A stretch of DNA of 64,000 bases from Aestuariivirga litoralis (GCF_003234965.1 NZ_QKVK01000002.1:62001-126000); one strand, 5' to 3'; positions 38,784 to 47,770 are shown, numbered from the stretch's first letter. Translations and numbers: made by a program. The notes: a model not told the origin generated them from the letters alone.

Positions 38784-40181
38784 CTAGAGGAGGCGGCCCT
38801 GCCTGGGGCTGTCCTCGCGCACCTGCACCTCGCCATCGGCGAATTCGAGGCGCAGAGCCGCCCATTGCTTGATGTCCCCTGCGTAGTGTACCGGCCTGCC
38901 CTTCTCGTCGCGCACCAGCGCGAAGCCGCGGCGCAGCACGGACTTGTAGGAGAGCGACTCCGCAAGCTTCGCCACGCCGTCGAAACGCTGGCGCTGGAAG
39001 GCGACGAGGCGTGACAGCGCCTGCGCCGCCCGGCGACCCGACAGATCGAGCGAGCGGCGCTCATTGGCGATCATGCTGCGCATGGGCGCCAGCGTGAGGC
39101 GGGGCGCGACGCGGTTGAGGCGCGCGCCATGCTCGCGCGTATTGGCCTTCAGCGCCTGGACAAGGCGGCCCGCAGCGGAGTCGAAGCGCTGGCGCACAAG
39201 CGCAAGAATTTCATCCGGACGCGGCAGGGCGCGGGCGGCGGAGCGCAGGCGGGTCCGGCGCTCGTCCATGCAACGGCTGAGGCCACCCTGCAGGCGGGCG
39301 TCGAGGCGGGCCACTTCCGCCACCAGATCGGCGCGCACCGGAACAGCCTTTTCCGCAGCAGCCGTGGGGGTGGGCGCGCGCAGGTCGGCGGCGTAGTCGA
39401 TGAGCGTCGTATCCGTCTCGTGGCCGACGGCGGAGATGACGGGGATGGCGCTCGCGGCGGCGGCGCGCACCACGATCTCCTCGTTGAAGCCCCACAGGTC
39501 CTCGAGCGAGCCGCCGCCGCGCGCGACGATGATCACATCCGGCTTTTTCGCCATGTCGTTGAAGCCGGCAATGGCGGCCGCCACCTCCGCCGCACAGGTC
39601 TCGCCCTGTACGCGCACCGGCCAGACGATCACATGGCGCGGGAAGCGGTCGTTGAGCCGGTGCAGGATATCGCGGATCACGGCCCCCGTGGGCGAGGTGA
39701 CGACGCCGATCACCTTCGGCAGGTAGGGGATGGGCCGCTTGCGCGCCGCATCGAACAGACCTTCGGCGGTGAGCTTGCGCTTCCGTTCCTCCAGCAGCGC
39801 CATCAGGGCGCCGACACCGGCGGGTTCGATCGATTCGATGACGATCTGGTAGGCGGACTTCAGCGGATAGGAGGTGATCTTGCCGGTGGCGATGACCTCC
39901 AGTCCCTCCTGCATCTTGGCGCGCAGCCTTCCGAAGCTGCCGCGCCAGATCACCGCGTCGAGCTTGGCACCCTCGTCCTTGATCGAGAAATAGCAGTGGC
40001 CCGAGGAGTGCGGCCCGCGATAGCCCGAAATCTCGCCTCGCACGCGCACATGGCCGAACCTATCCTCCAGCGTGCGTTTGAGCGCATTGGCGATCTCCGA
40101 GACCGAGTATTCCCCGGCATTGGAGCCCCCACCCTCGATGATCTCGCCGGTTTCCGGGTCATGGCCCCAGATGCTGGACAT
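38784..40181 (-). CDS. xseA: Exodeoxyribonuclease VII large subunit
   Basis: A 465-residue subunit of ExoVII, which degrades single-stranded DNA in both directions. An N-terminal OB-fold nucleic-acid domain (about 15-115) is followed by the catalytic domain with [30 protein letters not shown] and [13 protein letters not shown], then a coiled helical stretch and a C-terminal block ([13 protein letters not shown]). The ATG at 40181 has CGGAA about ten bases ahead; a frame open to 40238 lacks a better site. The small subunit XseB is not in the window. Divergent from purD across 71 bp. Confidence 0.95.
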   Translation of the reverse strand: MSSIWGHDPETGEIIEGGGSNAGEYSVSEIANALKRTLEDRFGHVRVRGEISGYRGPHSSGHCYFSIKDEGAKLDAVIWRGSFGRLRAKMQEGLEVIATGKITSYPLKSAYQIVIESIEPAGVGALMALLEERKRKLTAEGLFDAARKRPIPYLPKVIGVVTSPTGAVIRDILHRLNDRFPRHVIVWPVRVQGETCAAEVAAAIAGFNDMAKKPDVIIVARGGGSLEDLWGFNEEIVVRAAAASAIPVISAVGHETDTTLIDYAADLRAPTPTAAAEKAVPVRADLVAEVARLDARLQGGLSRCMDERRTRLRSAARALPRPDEILALVRQRFDSAAGRLVQALKANTREHGARLNRVAPRLTLAPMRSMIANERRSLDLSGRRAAQALSRLVAFQRQRFDGVAKLAESLSYKSVLRRGFALVRDEKGRPVHYAGDIKQWAALRLEFADGEVQVREDSPRQGRLL

Positions 40182-40252
40182 GGCAAATTCCGCACTTTGA
40201 TTCACGCGCATCAAATGCAAAAAGGCAGGCGAAAGCAAGGACGGGTGTGGCC

Positions 40253-41527
40253 ATGAACATTCTTCTCATCGGATCGGGCGGACGGGAACATGCGCTGGCC
40301 TGGGCCATTTCCGCGAGCCCCTTGTGCGACCGGCTGTTCGTTGCGCCCGGCAACCCCGGAATCGGCCAGATCGCTCGCAACGCTGACCTGAAGGTGACGG
40401 ATCATGCCGCAGTGATCGCATTCTGCCGCGCCGAGACCATCGGCCTCGTGGTGGTGGGCCCCGAGGCGCCGCTGGTGGCGGGGCTGGCGGATGACCTCGC
40501 CGCCGCCGGCATCAAGTGCTTTGGCCCGAGGAAGTTTCCCGCCCAGCTCGAAGGCTCCAAGGGCTTCACCAAGGATATCTGCGCCAAGTACGACATTCCG
40601 ACCGCTGCCTATGGCCGCTTCAAGGACAGGGCGGCAGCGCTGGCCTATCTCGAAGCGCATGGCGCGCCCATCGTCATCAAGGCGGACGGGCTCGCGGCCG
40701 GCAAGGGCGTGACCGTGGCAATGGACATGGCCGAGGCGCGCGCAGCCGTCGAGGACATCTTCTCCGGCAGGTTCGGCGGGGCCGAATGCGTGATCGAGGA
40801 ATTCCTCGAAGGCGAGGAGGCGAGCTTCTTCGTGCTGACCGATGGAAGGAACGCCCTGCCGCTCGCCACGGCGCAGGACCACAAGCGCGTGGGTGACGGC
40901 GACACCGGCCCCAATACCGGCGGCATGGGCGCCTATTCCCCTGCCCCCTGCATGACGCCCGCCCTGTGCGAAGAGGCCCTGGAAAGGATCGTGAAGCCGA
41001 CGATCCGCGCGCTGCACGACATGGGGCACCCTTACCTCGGCGTGCTCTATGCCGGGCTGATCCTGACCAGGGATGGTCCCAAGCTCATCGAATACAACTG
41101 CCGCTTCGGTGACCCGGAATGCCAGGTGCTCATGATGCGGCTAAAGGACGATCTCGTCACCCTGCTGCTCGCCTGCTGCGACGGCACGCTGGACAAGGTG
41201 TCGGCGCGCTGGTTCGACGACGTTGCGCTGACCGTGGTGATGTGCGCCAAGGGCTACCCCGGCGACGTGGTGAAGGGTAGCGAGATCCGCGGGCTCGAGG
41301 GGGCGTCCGCCATGGAGGGCGTTGAGGTCTTCCATGCCGGAACGGCAGCGCAGGACGGAAAGATCGTTGCCAATGGCGGGCGCGTGCTGAACGTCACGGC
41401 GCGCGGCGCCACGGTGCGCGAGGCGCGCGACCGCGCCTATGCGGCGGTCGAGCGCATCGACTGGCCGGAGGGCTTCTGCCGCCGCGACATTGCCTGGCGG
41501 GCGCTGGCGCGCGAGGAAAACCGCTGA
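40253..41527 (+). CDS. purD: Phosphoribosylamine-glycine ligase
   Basis: A 424-residue ATP-grasp enzyme of purine synthesis, joining glycine to 5-phosphoribosylamine. [18 protein letters not shown] is the conserved N-terminus; [25 protein letters not shown] and [11 protein letters not shown] are ATP-grasp and metal-binding blocks. ATG at 40253, with an in-frame GTG six bases earlier. Three further genes follow on the same strand at short distances, so purD may head a longer transcript. Confidence 0.96.
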   Translation: MNILLIGSGGREHALAWAISASPLCDRLFVAPGNPGIGQIARNADLKVTDHAAVIAFCRAETIGLVVVGPEAPLVAGLADDLAAAGIKCFGPRKFPAQLEGSKGFTKDICAKYDIPTAAYGRFKDRAAALAYLEAHGAPIVIKADGLAAGKGVTVAMDMAEARAAVEDIFSGRFGGAECVIEEFLEGEEASFFVLTDGRNALPLATAQDHKRVGDGDTGPNTGGMGAYSPAPCMTPALCEEALERIVKPTIRALHDMGHPYLGVLYAGLILTRDGPKLIEYNCRFGDPECQVLMMRLKDDLVTLLLACCDGTLDKVSARWFDDVALTVVMCAKGYPGDVVKGSEIRGLEGASAMEGVEVFHAGTAAQDGKIVANGGRVLNVTARGATVREARDRAYAAVERIDWPEGFCRRDIAWRALAREENR

Positions 41528-41565
41528 TCTTTGCGCGAGGCGCCCAAGCGGTGTAACCTGCCGCC

Positions 41566-42468
41566 ATGAGCACGCTCTTTCCCGGCACGCGCGAATACCG
41601 GCACCGCCAGGCCGGGGTGGAGATCTTCGCCCGCATCGGCGGCTCCGGACCGCCGCTGCTGCTGGTCCATGGTTTTCCGCAGACCCATGCCATGTGGCAC
41701 AAGGTGGCGCCGGAACTGATGAAGCGCTTCACCTGCGTGATGCCGGACCTGCGCGGCTATGGCTACTCCTCCTGCCCCCCGAACGACGCGAAGAACGAGG
41801 CCTATTCCAAGCGCGCCATGGCGAACGACCTGATCGCGCTGATGAAGAGCCTCGGGCATGAGCGCTTCGCCGTGGTGGGGCATGACCGCGGGGCGCGCGT
41901 GGGCTACCGCATGGCGCTGGACCACGCCGGCGCCGTCACCTGCCTCACCGTGCTCGACATCGTGCCGACCCATGCGATGTGGCACAACTTCACCGTCCGC
42001 CTCGCCATGAAGACCTATCACTGGCTGTTCCTCGCCCAGCCGCACCCGCTGCCGGAGATGCTGATCGAACCGAACCCGGTGGGATATCTCGACTACACCA
42101 TCGCCAGCTGGACCAAGGCCAAGGACCTCTCCGCCTTCAGCGAGGAGGCGCTCTCGGAATACCGCCTGCATTACGCCACGCCCGAACACATCCACGCCAC
42201 CTGCAACGACTACCGCGCCGGGGCGACCTATGATCTTGCCGCGGATGTGGTGGACCACGCGGCGGAGCGCAAGATCGCTTGCCCCACTCTCGCGCTGTGG
42301 GGGACGGCGGGTATTCCCAGCGAAACCGATGGGCCGCTGGAGACCTGGCACGCTTGGTGCGAAAGCGTCGAAGGCCAGGGCATCGATTCCGGCCATTTCG
42401 TCGCCGAGGAAAATCCGAAGGCCGTGCTCGACGCGCTGGTCCCCTTCCTGGACCGCCATGCGCATTGA
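41566..42468 (+). CDS. Alpha/beta hydrolase, fluoroacetate/haloacetate dehalogenase-like
   Basis: A 300-residue alpha/beta-hydrolase with strong resemblance to fluoroacetate dehalogenase of Rhodopseudomonas palustris. HGFPQT (35-40), the nucleophile Asp107 in GHDRGARV with two carboxylate-binding arginines, an acid Asp131 (VLDIVPT), the halide-pocket pair His152-Trp153 (YHWLFLAQP) and the catalytic His277 (SGHF) are all present. The halide-pocket Tyr of the characterised enzyme has its counterpart one position later here (RAGATYD), so true dehalogenase activity is uncertain; an epoxide hydrolase or esterase role is possible. It starts 38 bp after purD and overlaps the next gene by 11 bp. Confidence 0.85.
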   Translation: MSTLFPGTREYRHRQAGVEIFARIGGSGPPLLLVHGFPQTHAMWHKVAPELMKRFTCVMPDLRGYGYSSCPPNDAKNEAYSKRAMANDLIALMKSLGHERFAVVGHDRGARVGYRMALDHAGAVTCLTVLDIVPTHAMWHNFTVRLAMKTYHWLFLAQPHPLPEMLIEPNPVGYLDYTIASWTKAKDLSAFSEEALSEYRLHYATPEHIHATCNDYRAGATYDLAADVVDHAAERKIACPTLALWGTAGIPSETDGPLETWHAWCESVEGQGIDSGHFVAEENPKAVLDALVPFLDRHAH

Positions 42469-43522
42469 CCGGCAGCAGGCGTTCTCTGGCACCACTGCCT
42501 CCGATATCGATGCCGCTGCACTCGCAACCTATCTGGAACAGCATGTCGATGGCTTCGCAGGGCCGCTGATGCTGGCGCGCTTCAAGGGCGGGCAGTCGAA
42601 CCCGACCTACAAGCTGATGACGCCCACGCGATCCTATGTGCTGCGGCGCAAGCCCTTCGGCAAGCTGCTGCCCTCGGCCCATGCCATCGAGCGCGAATAC
42701 CGGGTGACGGAGGCGCTGGCGCGGGCCGGGTTCCCCGTCGCGAAGCCGCTGCACCTCTGTGCGGATGCTGGCGTCATCGGCGCGGCCTTCTATGTGATGG
42801 AACATGCCGAGGGCCGGGTGTTCTGGGAGCCGCATGCGCCGGGGCTTTCCGGGCATGAGCGCGCGGCGCTGTTCGACTCGCTCAACGCCACCATCGCGCA
42901 GCTGCACCGGCTCGATCCCGTGGCGCTCGGGCTTGGCGATTTCGGCAAGCCGCAGGGTTACGTGGCGCGGCAGATCAGGCGGTGGAGCGAGCAGTATCGG
43001 GCATCCGAGACCGAGGCGATCCCCGAGATGGACCGTCTCATCGCCTGGCTGCCAGGAGCCTGCCCGGCGGACTCAGGCGCCGCCATCGTGCATGGCGATT
43101 TCCGGCTGGACAATTGCATCGTCCACCCCACCGAGCCGCGCGTCATCGCGGTGCTGGACTGGGAGCTGTCGACGCTGGGCGACCCGCTGGCGGACTTCAC
43201 CTATCACCTGATGCAGTGGTTCATGCCGGTGTCGGAGACCGGTGCGGGCGTGGGCTCGCTGCTGGGTCATGAAAGGGATCCGGGCGTTCCCGCCATCGAG
43301 GCCTATACTGCCGACTACTGCCGCCGCACCGGGCGCAGCGGCATTCCGGAGCTGCCGATCTACCTGGCGTACAACTTCTTCCGGCTTGCGGCGATCCTGC
43401 AGGGCATCCTGGGACGGGTGCGGGACGGCACGGCGGCCAATGCGGAGGCAGCGGTGATGGCGCGGCAGGTGCGGCCGCTTGCCGAGACGGCGTGGGCATT
43501 CGCACGAAAGGCAGGCGCATGA
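42458..43522 (+). CDS. APH-fold phosphotransferase, LvaA/ACAD10-11 N-domain-like
   Basis: A 354-residue kinase-fold protein with FKGGQSNPTYKL glycine-rich loop, HGDFRLDN (212-219) and DWELSTLGDPLADF (from 234). This pattern marks the 'phosphotransferase family' group related to the kinase part of human ACAD10/ACAD11 and to LvaA of Pseudomonas, which phosphorylate 4-hydroxyacyl-CoA before dehydration. No acyl-CoA dehydrogenase gene adjoins it here, so that function is only inferred. The start lies 11 bases inside the upstream hydrolase gene, and the stop overlaps the patatin start (ATGA), indicating tight coupling. Confidence 0.85.
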   Translation: MRIDRQQAFSGTTASDIDAAALATYLEQHVDGFAGPLMLARFKGGQSNPTYKLMTPTRSYVLRRKPFGKLLPSAHAIEREYRVTEALARAGFPVAKPLHLCADAGVIGAAFYVMEHAEGRVFWEPHAPGLSGHERAALFDSLNATIAQLHRLDPVALGLGDFGKPQGYVARQIRRWSEQYRASETEAIPEMDRLIAWLPGACPADSGAAIVHGDFRLDNCIVHPTEPRVIAVLDWELSTLGDPLADFTYHLMQWFMPVSETGAGVGSLLGHERDPGVPAIEAYTADYCRRTGRSGIPELPIYLAYNFFRLAAILQGILGRVRDGTAANAEAAVMARQVRPLAETAWAFARKAGA

Positions 43523-44358
43523 GCGAACCATCGATCGGCCTTGCCCTGGGTGGCGGCAGCGCGCGCGGGCTCGCCCATATCCCGGTGCTGGAAGTCTTCG
43601 ACGAGCTGGGCATCAGGCCGAAGGTGATCGCCGGCTGCTCCATCGGCTCGCTGTTGGGCGCAGGCTATGCCGGGGGCCTCAGCGCGAGGGATATCCGCGA
43701 GCGCGCCGAACTGCTGCTCTCGGACCGCATCGGGGCGCTGAAGTTCGCTTTCGGTCAGAAGCGGGTGAACCCCTTCGACCTGCTGGCGCTGAGAGGCCTC
43801 GCCTCGCTGCATGTGCATGGCGAGAAGCTGGCGGGGCTGGTGCTGCCCGAAACGCTCCCTGAGAACATCGAGGACCTGACCATTCCCTTCAAGGTGATCG
43901 CCACCGATTTCGATGCGATGGAAGAGCGGGTGATCGAGCGCGGACCGCTGGTGAAGGCGGTGGGGGCGTCGATCGCCATTCCCGGCGTCATCCTTGGCAC
44001 GCAGTATGACGGGCACAGCTATGTCGATGGCTGCGTCACCAACCCGGTGCCGTTCAACCATGTGCGCGAGGGTGTCGACATCGTGGTTGCGGTTGACGTC
44101 TCCGGCCGCCCGCGCGAGGCCAATGGCAAGAACCGCTCCAACATGGAGGTGGCGGTGGGATCCCTCCTCATCCTGTTCAACCAGGTGGCCAGCCTGCGGC
44201 GGCAGATCAGCCCGCCGGACATCTATGTGCGGCCCGCGATCGATTCCTTCTCGGGGGCCGACTTCTTCCGCATCAAGGAGGTGATCGAGCAGGCGCAGCC
44301 GGCGAAGGACCAGCTGAAGCGCGAGCTGGAAAAGCGGCTCATGATCGCCTCGACCTGA
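43519..44358 (+). CDS. Patatin-like phospholipase
   Basis: A 279-residue cytoplasmic lipid acyl hydrolase of the patatin/RssA group. The oxyanion loop GGGSARGLAH (about 11-20), nucleophile elbow GCSIG and the Asp of YVDGCVTNPVP make up the Ser-Asp dyad region; the usual DGG/DGA is DGC here. It overlaps the kinase gene by four bases and ends 20 bases into the convergent tadA gene. Substrate unknown. Confidence 0.9.
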   Translation: MSEPSIGLALGGGSARGLAHIPVLEVFDELGIRPKVIAGCSIGSLLGAGYAGGLSARDIRERAELLLSDRIGALKFAFGQKRVNPFDLLALRGLASLHVHGEKLAGLVLPETLPENIEDLTIPFKVIATDFDAMEERVIERGPLVKAVGASIAIPGVILGTQYDGHSYVDGCVTNPVPFNHVREGVDIVVAVDVSGRPREANGKNRSNMEVAVGSLLILFNQVASLRRQISPPDIYVRPAIDSFSGADFFRIKEVIEQAQPAKDQLKRELEKRLMIAST

Positions 44359-44797
44359 AGAACTCCTTGAGCATGGCCTTGGCGCGGTCCTCGCCCAGCC
44401 CGCTGTAGACGTCGGGGGCGTGGTGGCAGGTGGGCTGCGAATAGAAGCGGGGGCCGTGTTCCACCGCACCCATCTTCTCGTCCCCGGCGGAGAAATAGAG
44501 GCGTCGGATGCGGGCGAAGGAGATGGCGGCGGCGCACATGGCGCAGGGTTCGAGCGTCACGTGCAGGTCGCAGTCGACGAGGCGCTCCGAGCCCAGGATC
44601 TCGGCCGCGGCGCGGATCGCCAGCATCTCGGCATGGGCGGTGGGGTCCTTGAGTTCCAGCGTGCGGTTACCGGCCCGGGCGATGACGTTTCCCGCCTTGT
44701 CGGCCACCACGGCACCCACCGGCACCTCGCGCCGCAGGGCGGCGGATTCCGCCTCTTCGAAGGCGATTGCGAGGGGGGCTGGCAGATTCAGTCGCAT
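44339..44797 (-). CDS. tadA: tRNA-specific adenosine deaminase
   Basis: A 152-residue zinc-dependent deaminase forming inosine at the wobble position of tRNA-Arg(ACG). Zinc-site motifs HAE (55-57) and PCAMC (84-88) are intact. The alternative ATG at 44818 would add seven residues; neither start has a clear ribosome site. It is divergent from rluB by 36 bp and convergent with the patatin gene, with overlapping 3' ends. Confidence 0.94.
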   Translation of the reverse strand: MRLNLPAPLAIAFEEAESAALRREVPVGAVVADKAGNVIARAGNRTLELKDPTAHAEMLAIRAAAEILGSERLVDCDLHVTLEPCAMCAAAISFARIRRLYFSAGDEKMGAVEHGPRFYSQPTCHHAPDVYSGLGEDRAKAMLKEFFRSRRS

Positions 44798-44833
44798 TCT
44801 GCCAATTGAGGCATTCATGGGTGACGGGTCAAG

Positions 44834-45610
44834 ATGAGCGAATTCGAGGGAGAACGCATCGCCAAGGTGATCGCGCGGGCGGGCGTCTGCTCCAGGCGCG
44901 ATGCCGAGCGGCTGATCGGCGAGGGCCGGGTGAAGATGAACGGCAAGGTGCTGACCTCGGCCGCCACCAATGTGACGGCGAAGGACGTGATCCTGGTCGA
45001 CGGCCAGCCGCTGCCCAGTAAGGAGGCGACCAAGCTGTGGCGCTATCACAAGCCGGGCGGGCTCGTCGTCTCCAACAACGATCCGCAGGGACGGCCAACA
45101 GTGTTCGAAAAGCTGCGCGAGCAGCTGCCGCGCGTGGTCTCCATCGGGCGGCTCGACATCAATACGGAAGGGTTGCTGCTGCTGACCAATGACGGTGAGC
45201 TCGCCCGCTTCCTCGAGCTGCCGGCCACGGGCTGGACCCGCAAGTACCGCGTGCGGGCCTTCGGGCATGTGAACGAGGCCTCACTCACGAAACTCGAGAA
45301 GGGTGTGGAGGTCGAGGGCGTGCGCTATGGCCCCATCGAGGCGAAGATCGAGCGGGTGCAGGGCGACAATACCTGGCTGACGATTGCCATCAAGGAAGGC
45401 AAGAACCGCGAGGTGAAGCGCATCTGCGAGCACCTGGGGCTGCAGGTAAACCGGCTGATCCGCACCGCATTCGGGCCCTTCCAGCTGGGCGAGTTGCCGC
45501 GCGGCGGCATCGAGGAGGTGCCCACTCGGGCGATGAAGTCCTCGATCGGGGAAAAATTCTTCAAGAAGGAAGATGATGCGCATCGTCGGTGGAAAGTTCA
45601 AAGGTCATAG
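44834..45610 (+). CDS. rluB: 23S rRNA pseudouridine synthase, RsuA/RluB family
   Basis: A 258-residue pseudouridine synthase: an N-terminal S4 RNA-binding domain (ERIAKVIARAGVCSRRDAERLI) and a catalytic domain with the conserved Asp in GRLDINTEGLLLLTNDG. The layout fits RluB, which modifies 23S rRNA near position 2605, better than RsuA. Its last 38 bases overlap rsmD, so the two rRNA-modifying enzymes are co-translated. Confidence 0.92.
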   Translation: MSEFEGERIAKVIARAGVCSRRDAERLIGEGRVKMNGKVLTSAATNVTAKDVILVDGQPLPSKEATKLWRYHKPGGLVVSNNDPQGRPTVFEKLREQLPRVVSIGRLDINTEGLLLLTNDGELARFLELPATGWTRKYRVRAFGHVNEASLTKLEKGVEVEGVRYGPIEAKIERVQGDNTWLTIAIKEGKNREVKRICEHLGLQVNRLIRTAFGPFQLGELPRGGIEEVPTRAMKSSIGEKFFKKEDDAHRRWKVQRS

Positions 45611-46133
45611 CATCGCCCCGCCCCACGGCTCGGCGACGCGGCCGACGACCGACCGGGTGCGGGAATCGGTGTTCAACATCCTGGCGCATGGCATTGCCGA
45701 CTTCGAACTCGAAGGCGCGCGCGTGCTGGACCTGTTTGCGGGCACGGGTGCGATGGGGCTCGAGGCCGTGTCGCGCGGGGCTCGCTTCTGCCAGTTCGTG
45801 GAGGACAGTGCGGAGGCGCGCGGGCTCATCCGCAGGAATGCCGATGCGCTGGGCGTGATCGGGCTCGTCAAGATCTGGCGGCGCGATGCGACACTGCTCG
45901 GCCCCTGTTCGCCGCAGCCACGCTTCGACCTCGTCTTCGCCGACCCGCCATATGGCAAGGGGCTGGGGGAAAAGGCACTGGCCTCACTGGTGGCTGGGGA
46001 ATGGCTCAACCGGGGCGGCATCGTCGTCTTGGAAGAGTCACAAAAGGCCGGGATCAAGGACATGGCCGGCCTCGCGCTGATCGATGCACGCGACTACGGC
46101 GACACGACAATCCGTTTCTACCGGGGAGAATGA
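45573..46133 (+). CDS. rsmD: 16S rRNA (guanine966-N2)-methyltransferase
   Basis: A 186-residue Rossmann-fold methyltransferase. MRIVGGKFKGHSI with RPTTDRVRESVFNIL is the RsmD N-terminal signature; LDLFAGTGAMGLEA binds S-adenosylmethionine and FADPPYG is the catalytic motif. It begins inside the 3' end of rluB. The next gene starts one base after its stop region (TGAC-GTG), suggesting cotranscription with the enolase-superfamily gene. Confidence 0.95.
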   Translation: MMRIVGGKFKGHSIAPPHGSATRPTTDRVRESVFNILAHGIADFELEGARVLDLFAGTGAMGLEAVSRGARFCQFVEDSAEARGLIRRNADALGVIGLVKIWRRDATLLGPCSPQPRFDLVFADPPYGKGLGEKALASLVAGEWLNRGGIVVLEESQKAGIKDMAGLALIDARDYGDTTIRFYRGE

Positions 46134-46134
46134 C

Positions 46135-47235
46135 GTGAAGATCAGGAAGCTCGAAACCTTCTGCAACGAGTTCGTCGGCTTCGTGCGCGCGACCAGCGAC
46201 ACCGGCCATCAGGGATGGGGCCAGGTCTCGACCTACAACGCCGACATCACCTGCGAGATCTTCCACCGCCAGGTGGCGCGCCATGCGCTGGGCACCGATG
46301 CGCTGGATTTCGCCGACACGCTGGAACTGATCAACGAGCGCGAGCACAAGTATCCCGGCTCCTACCTGCGCCGCGCCATGACGGGGCTGGACACCGCCCT
46401 CCTCGACCTGCGCGGCAAGCTGGAGGGGAAGCCGGTGACGGTGCTGCTGGGCGGCACGCCGGGCAAGCTCCGCGCCTATGCCTCCTCGATGAAGCGCGAC
46501 ATCACGCCCCGGGACGAGGCCGCGCGGCTGTGCCGGCTGCGTGACGAGAAGGGCTTCGATGCCTTCAAGTGGCGCGTGGGCGCCGAATGCGGGCGCGACC
46601 GGGACGAGTGGCCGGGCCGCACCGAGGAGATCGTGCCCACGGTGTCGCGCGCGCTGGGCGATGGGGTGGCCAAACTCGTCGACGCCAACAGCTGCTATAC
46701 GCCGAAGCGGGCGATCGCGGTGGGGCGGCTGCTCGAGGCCGAGGGCATCGGGCATTTCGAGGAGCCCTGCCCCTATTGGGAATTCGCCTGGACGAAAGAG
46801 GTGACGGATGCGCTGGCGATCGACGTGACCGGTGGCGAGCAGGATTGCGAGTTCACCGCCTGGGAGACGATGATCGGGATGCGCGCGGTGGACGTGGTGC
46901 AGCCCGACGTCATGTACATGGGCGGCATGCTGCGCACCTTGCATGTGTGCCGGATGGCGGAGAAGGCGGGGCTGCCGGTGACGCCCCATGCCGCGAACCT
47001 GTCGCTGGTGACGATGTGCACCATGCACCTGCTGCGCGCCATTCCCAATGCGGGCAAGTATCTCGAATTCTCGATCGAGGAGGCGGATTACTATCCCTGG
47101 CAGGTGGGCCTGTTCCTCGGCGATCCCTACCGCATCGAGGACGGCAAGGCGACGGTGACGGATGCGCCGGGCTGGGGCGTGGAGATCAACCCGGCCTGGC
47201 TGGAGACGGCGCAGTATCGGGCGAGCGAGATCTAG
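46135..47235 (+). CDS. Enolase-superfamily enzyme (mandelate racemase/muconate lactonizing type)
   Basis: A 366-residue TIM-barrel enzyme of the enolase superfamily, abstracting a proton alpha to a carboxylate. Metal ligands are Asp183 (LVDAN), Glu209 (HFEEP) and Glu235 (GGEQD); His285 in TPHAAN and Lys145 in FKWRV are likely acid/base residues, as in sugar-acid dehydratases of the mandelate racemase subgroup. The precise substrate is not recognisable. Translation starts at a GTG at 46135 with GGGGAGA eight bases ahead, right after rsmD; the frame stays open upstream but has no better site. Confidence 0.87.
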   Translation: MKIRKLETFCNEFVGFVRATSDTGHQGWGQVSTYNADITCEIFHRQVARHALGTDALDFADTLELINEREHKYPGSYLRRAMTGLDTALLDLRGKLEGKPVTVLLGGTPGKLRAYASSMKRDITPRDEAARLCRLRDEKGFDAFKWRVGAECGRDRDEWPGRTEEIVPTVSRALGDGVAKLVDANSCYTPKRAIAVGRLLEAEGIGHFEEPCPYWEFAWTKEVTDALAIDVTGGEQDCEFTAWETMIGMRAVDVVQPDVMYMGGMLRTLHVCRMAEKAGLPVTPHAANLSLVTMCTMHLLRAIPNAGKYLEFSIEEADYYPWQVGLFLGDPYRIEDGKATVTDAPGWGVEINPAWLETAQYRASEI

Positions 47236-47304
47236 CCTCACGGCTTGCATGGACATGCGTCCTCCATTGCGAGGGTGGCTGTTTGTCCCTCGAGAGAAAA
47301 TGGG

Positions 47305-47580
47305 AGGCGCGGGCGCTGCCCGGCGCGGAGTGCCAGCTTGCGAAGCTGGCGGAATGGCGCTGAGCAGCGCCCGCGAACCGACAGGTCTTAGGCCTTGGGG
47401 AGAGAGCTTGCGCAACGATCCCAGATCGCCCCGCCTTGCCCTGAGGGCGCGAAGGTCATAGTGCCGCCGGGTCTCTCCTTCTGCCCCCGGGAGTGTGGAT
47501 TACGTTGAGCCACACCCGCAGGCCTGCCCCCGTCCCGCCCGAGCTCACCGTCATGAGCAGGACCCCGAATGGGAAGGGTG
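47305..47580 (-). ncRNA. Candidate structured non-coding RNA (family not identified)
   Basis: On the minus strand a sigma-70-like promoter ends near 47587. About 275 nt later comes a strong nested hairpin (47309-47376) followed by CCCATTTTC, a reasonable intrinsic terminator. In between are several local pairings, for example GTGTGG/CCACAC flanking an 11-base loop, and GGAGAGA pairing with TCTCTCC. No long open frame with codon-like composition is present. I could not match it to RNase P RNA, tmRNA, 6S RNA or SRP RNA by their conserved cores. The RNA is an inference from this layout. Confidence 0.4.
47309..47376. terminator. Nested hairpin, possible terminator on either strand
   Basis: Outer arms CGCGGGCGCTGC (47309-47320) and GCAGCGCCCGCG (47365-47376) are perfectly complementary. 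Inside is a second stem GCCAGCTT/AAGCTGGC (47333-47340 with 47344-47351) with a three-base loop. On the minus strand it is followed within about ten bases by CCCATTTTC. It may also end the plus-strand enolase-superfamily transcript, though no T-run follows there. Confidence 0.6.
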
Positions 47581-47586
47581 AGGGGA

Positions 47587-47615
47587 TATATAGCATATTG
47601 TAGGAGTAAAGTCAC
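47587..47615 (-). promoter_or_regulatory. Predicted sigma-70 promoter of the candidate ncRNA
   Basis: On the minus strand GTGACT (47615-47610) and TATATA (47592-47587) are 17 bp apart, in an AT-rich pocket of otherwise GC-rich DNA. Alphaproteobacterial stable-RNA promoters often have TTGAC/GTGAC-type -35 boxes with a TATAT -10. Start of transcription would be near 47580. Confidence 0.5.
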
Positions 47616-47650
47616 GGGGAATTTATCCGCAGGCGTTGCGGCGCGTGGCC

Positions 47651-47746
47651 CCCCACCCCTGCCCCTCCCCACGAGGGGGAGGGGAAGAAGGAACGGGCGT
47701 GCCGGTGTGTATCCCCTCCCCCTTGTGGGGAGGGGCAGGGGTGGGG
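47651..47746. repeat. Large inverted repeat of C/G tracts
   Basis: A 22-base left arm (47651-47672, CCCCACCCCTGCCCCTCCCC plus AC) and its exact reverse complement (47725-47746), with inner arms GAGGGGGAGGGG / CCCCTCCCCCTT extending the pairing. The composition suggests a dispersed repeat family, but only this one copy is in the window. Confidence 0.8.
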
Positions 47747-47770
47747 GTCGTGCCGCTGGCAAACTGATAG

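Noticed and set aside
47305-47580. RNase P RNA, tmRNA, 6S or SRP RNA as identity of the candidate ncRNA
   Set aside because: The RNase P GAGGAAAGTCC core, tmRNA T-loop and tag, [17 protein letters not shown]-like loop and a convincing 6S bubble were all looked for and not found.
47162-47762. Open frames through the repeat-rich gap on both strands
   Set aside because: Their sequences follow the repeats and are Pro/Arg-rich; no ribosome sites or family blocks.
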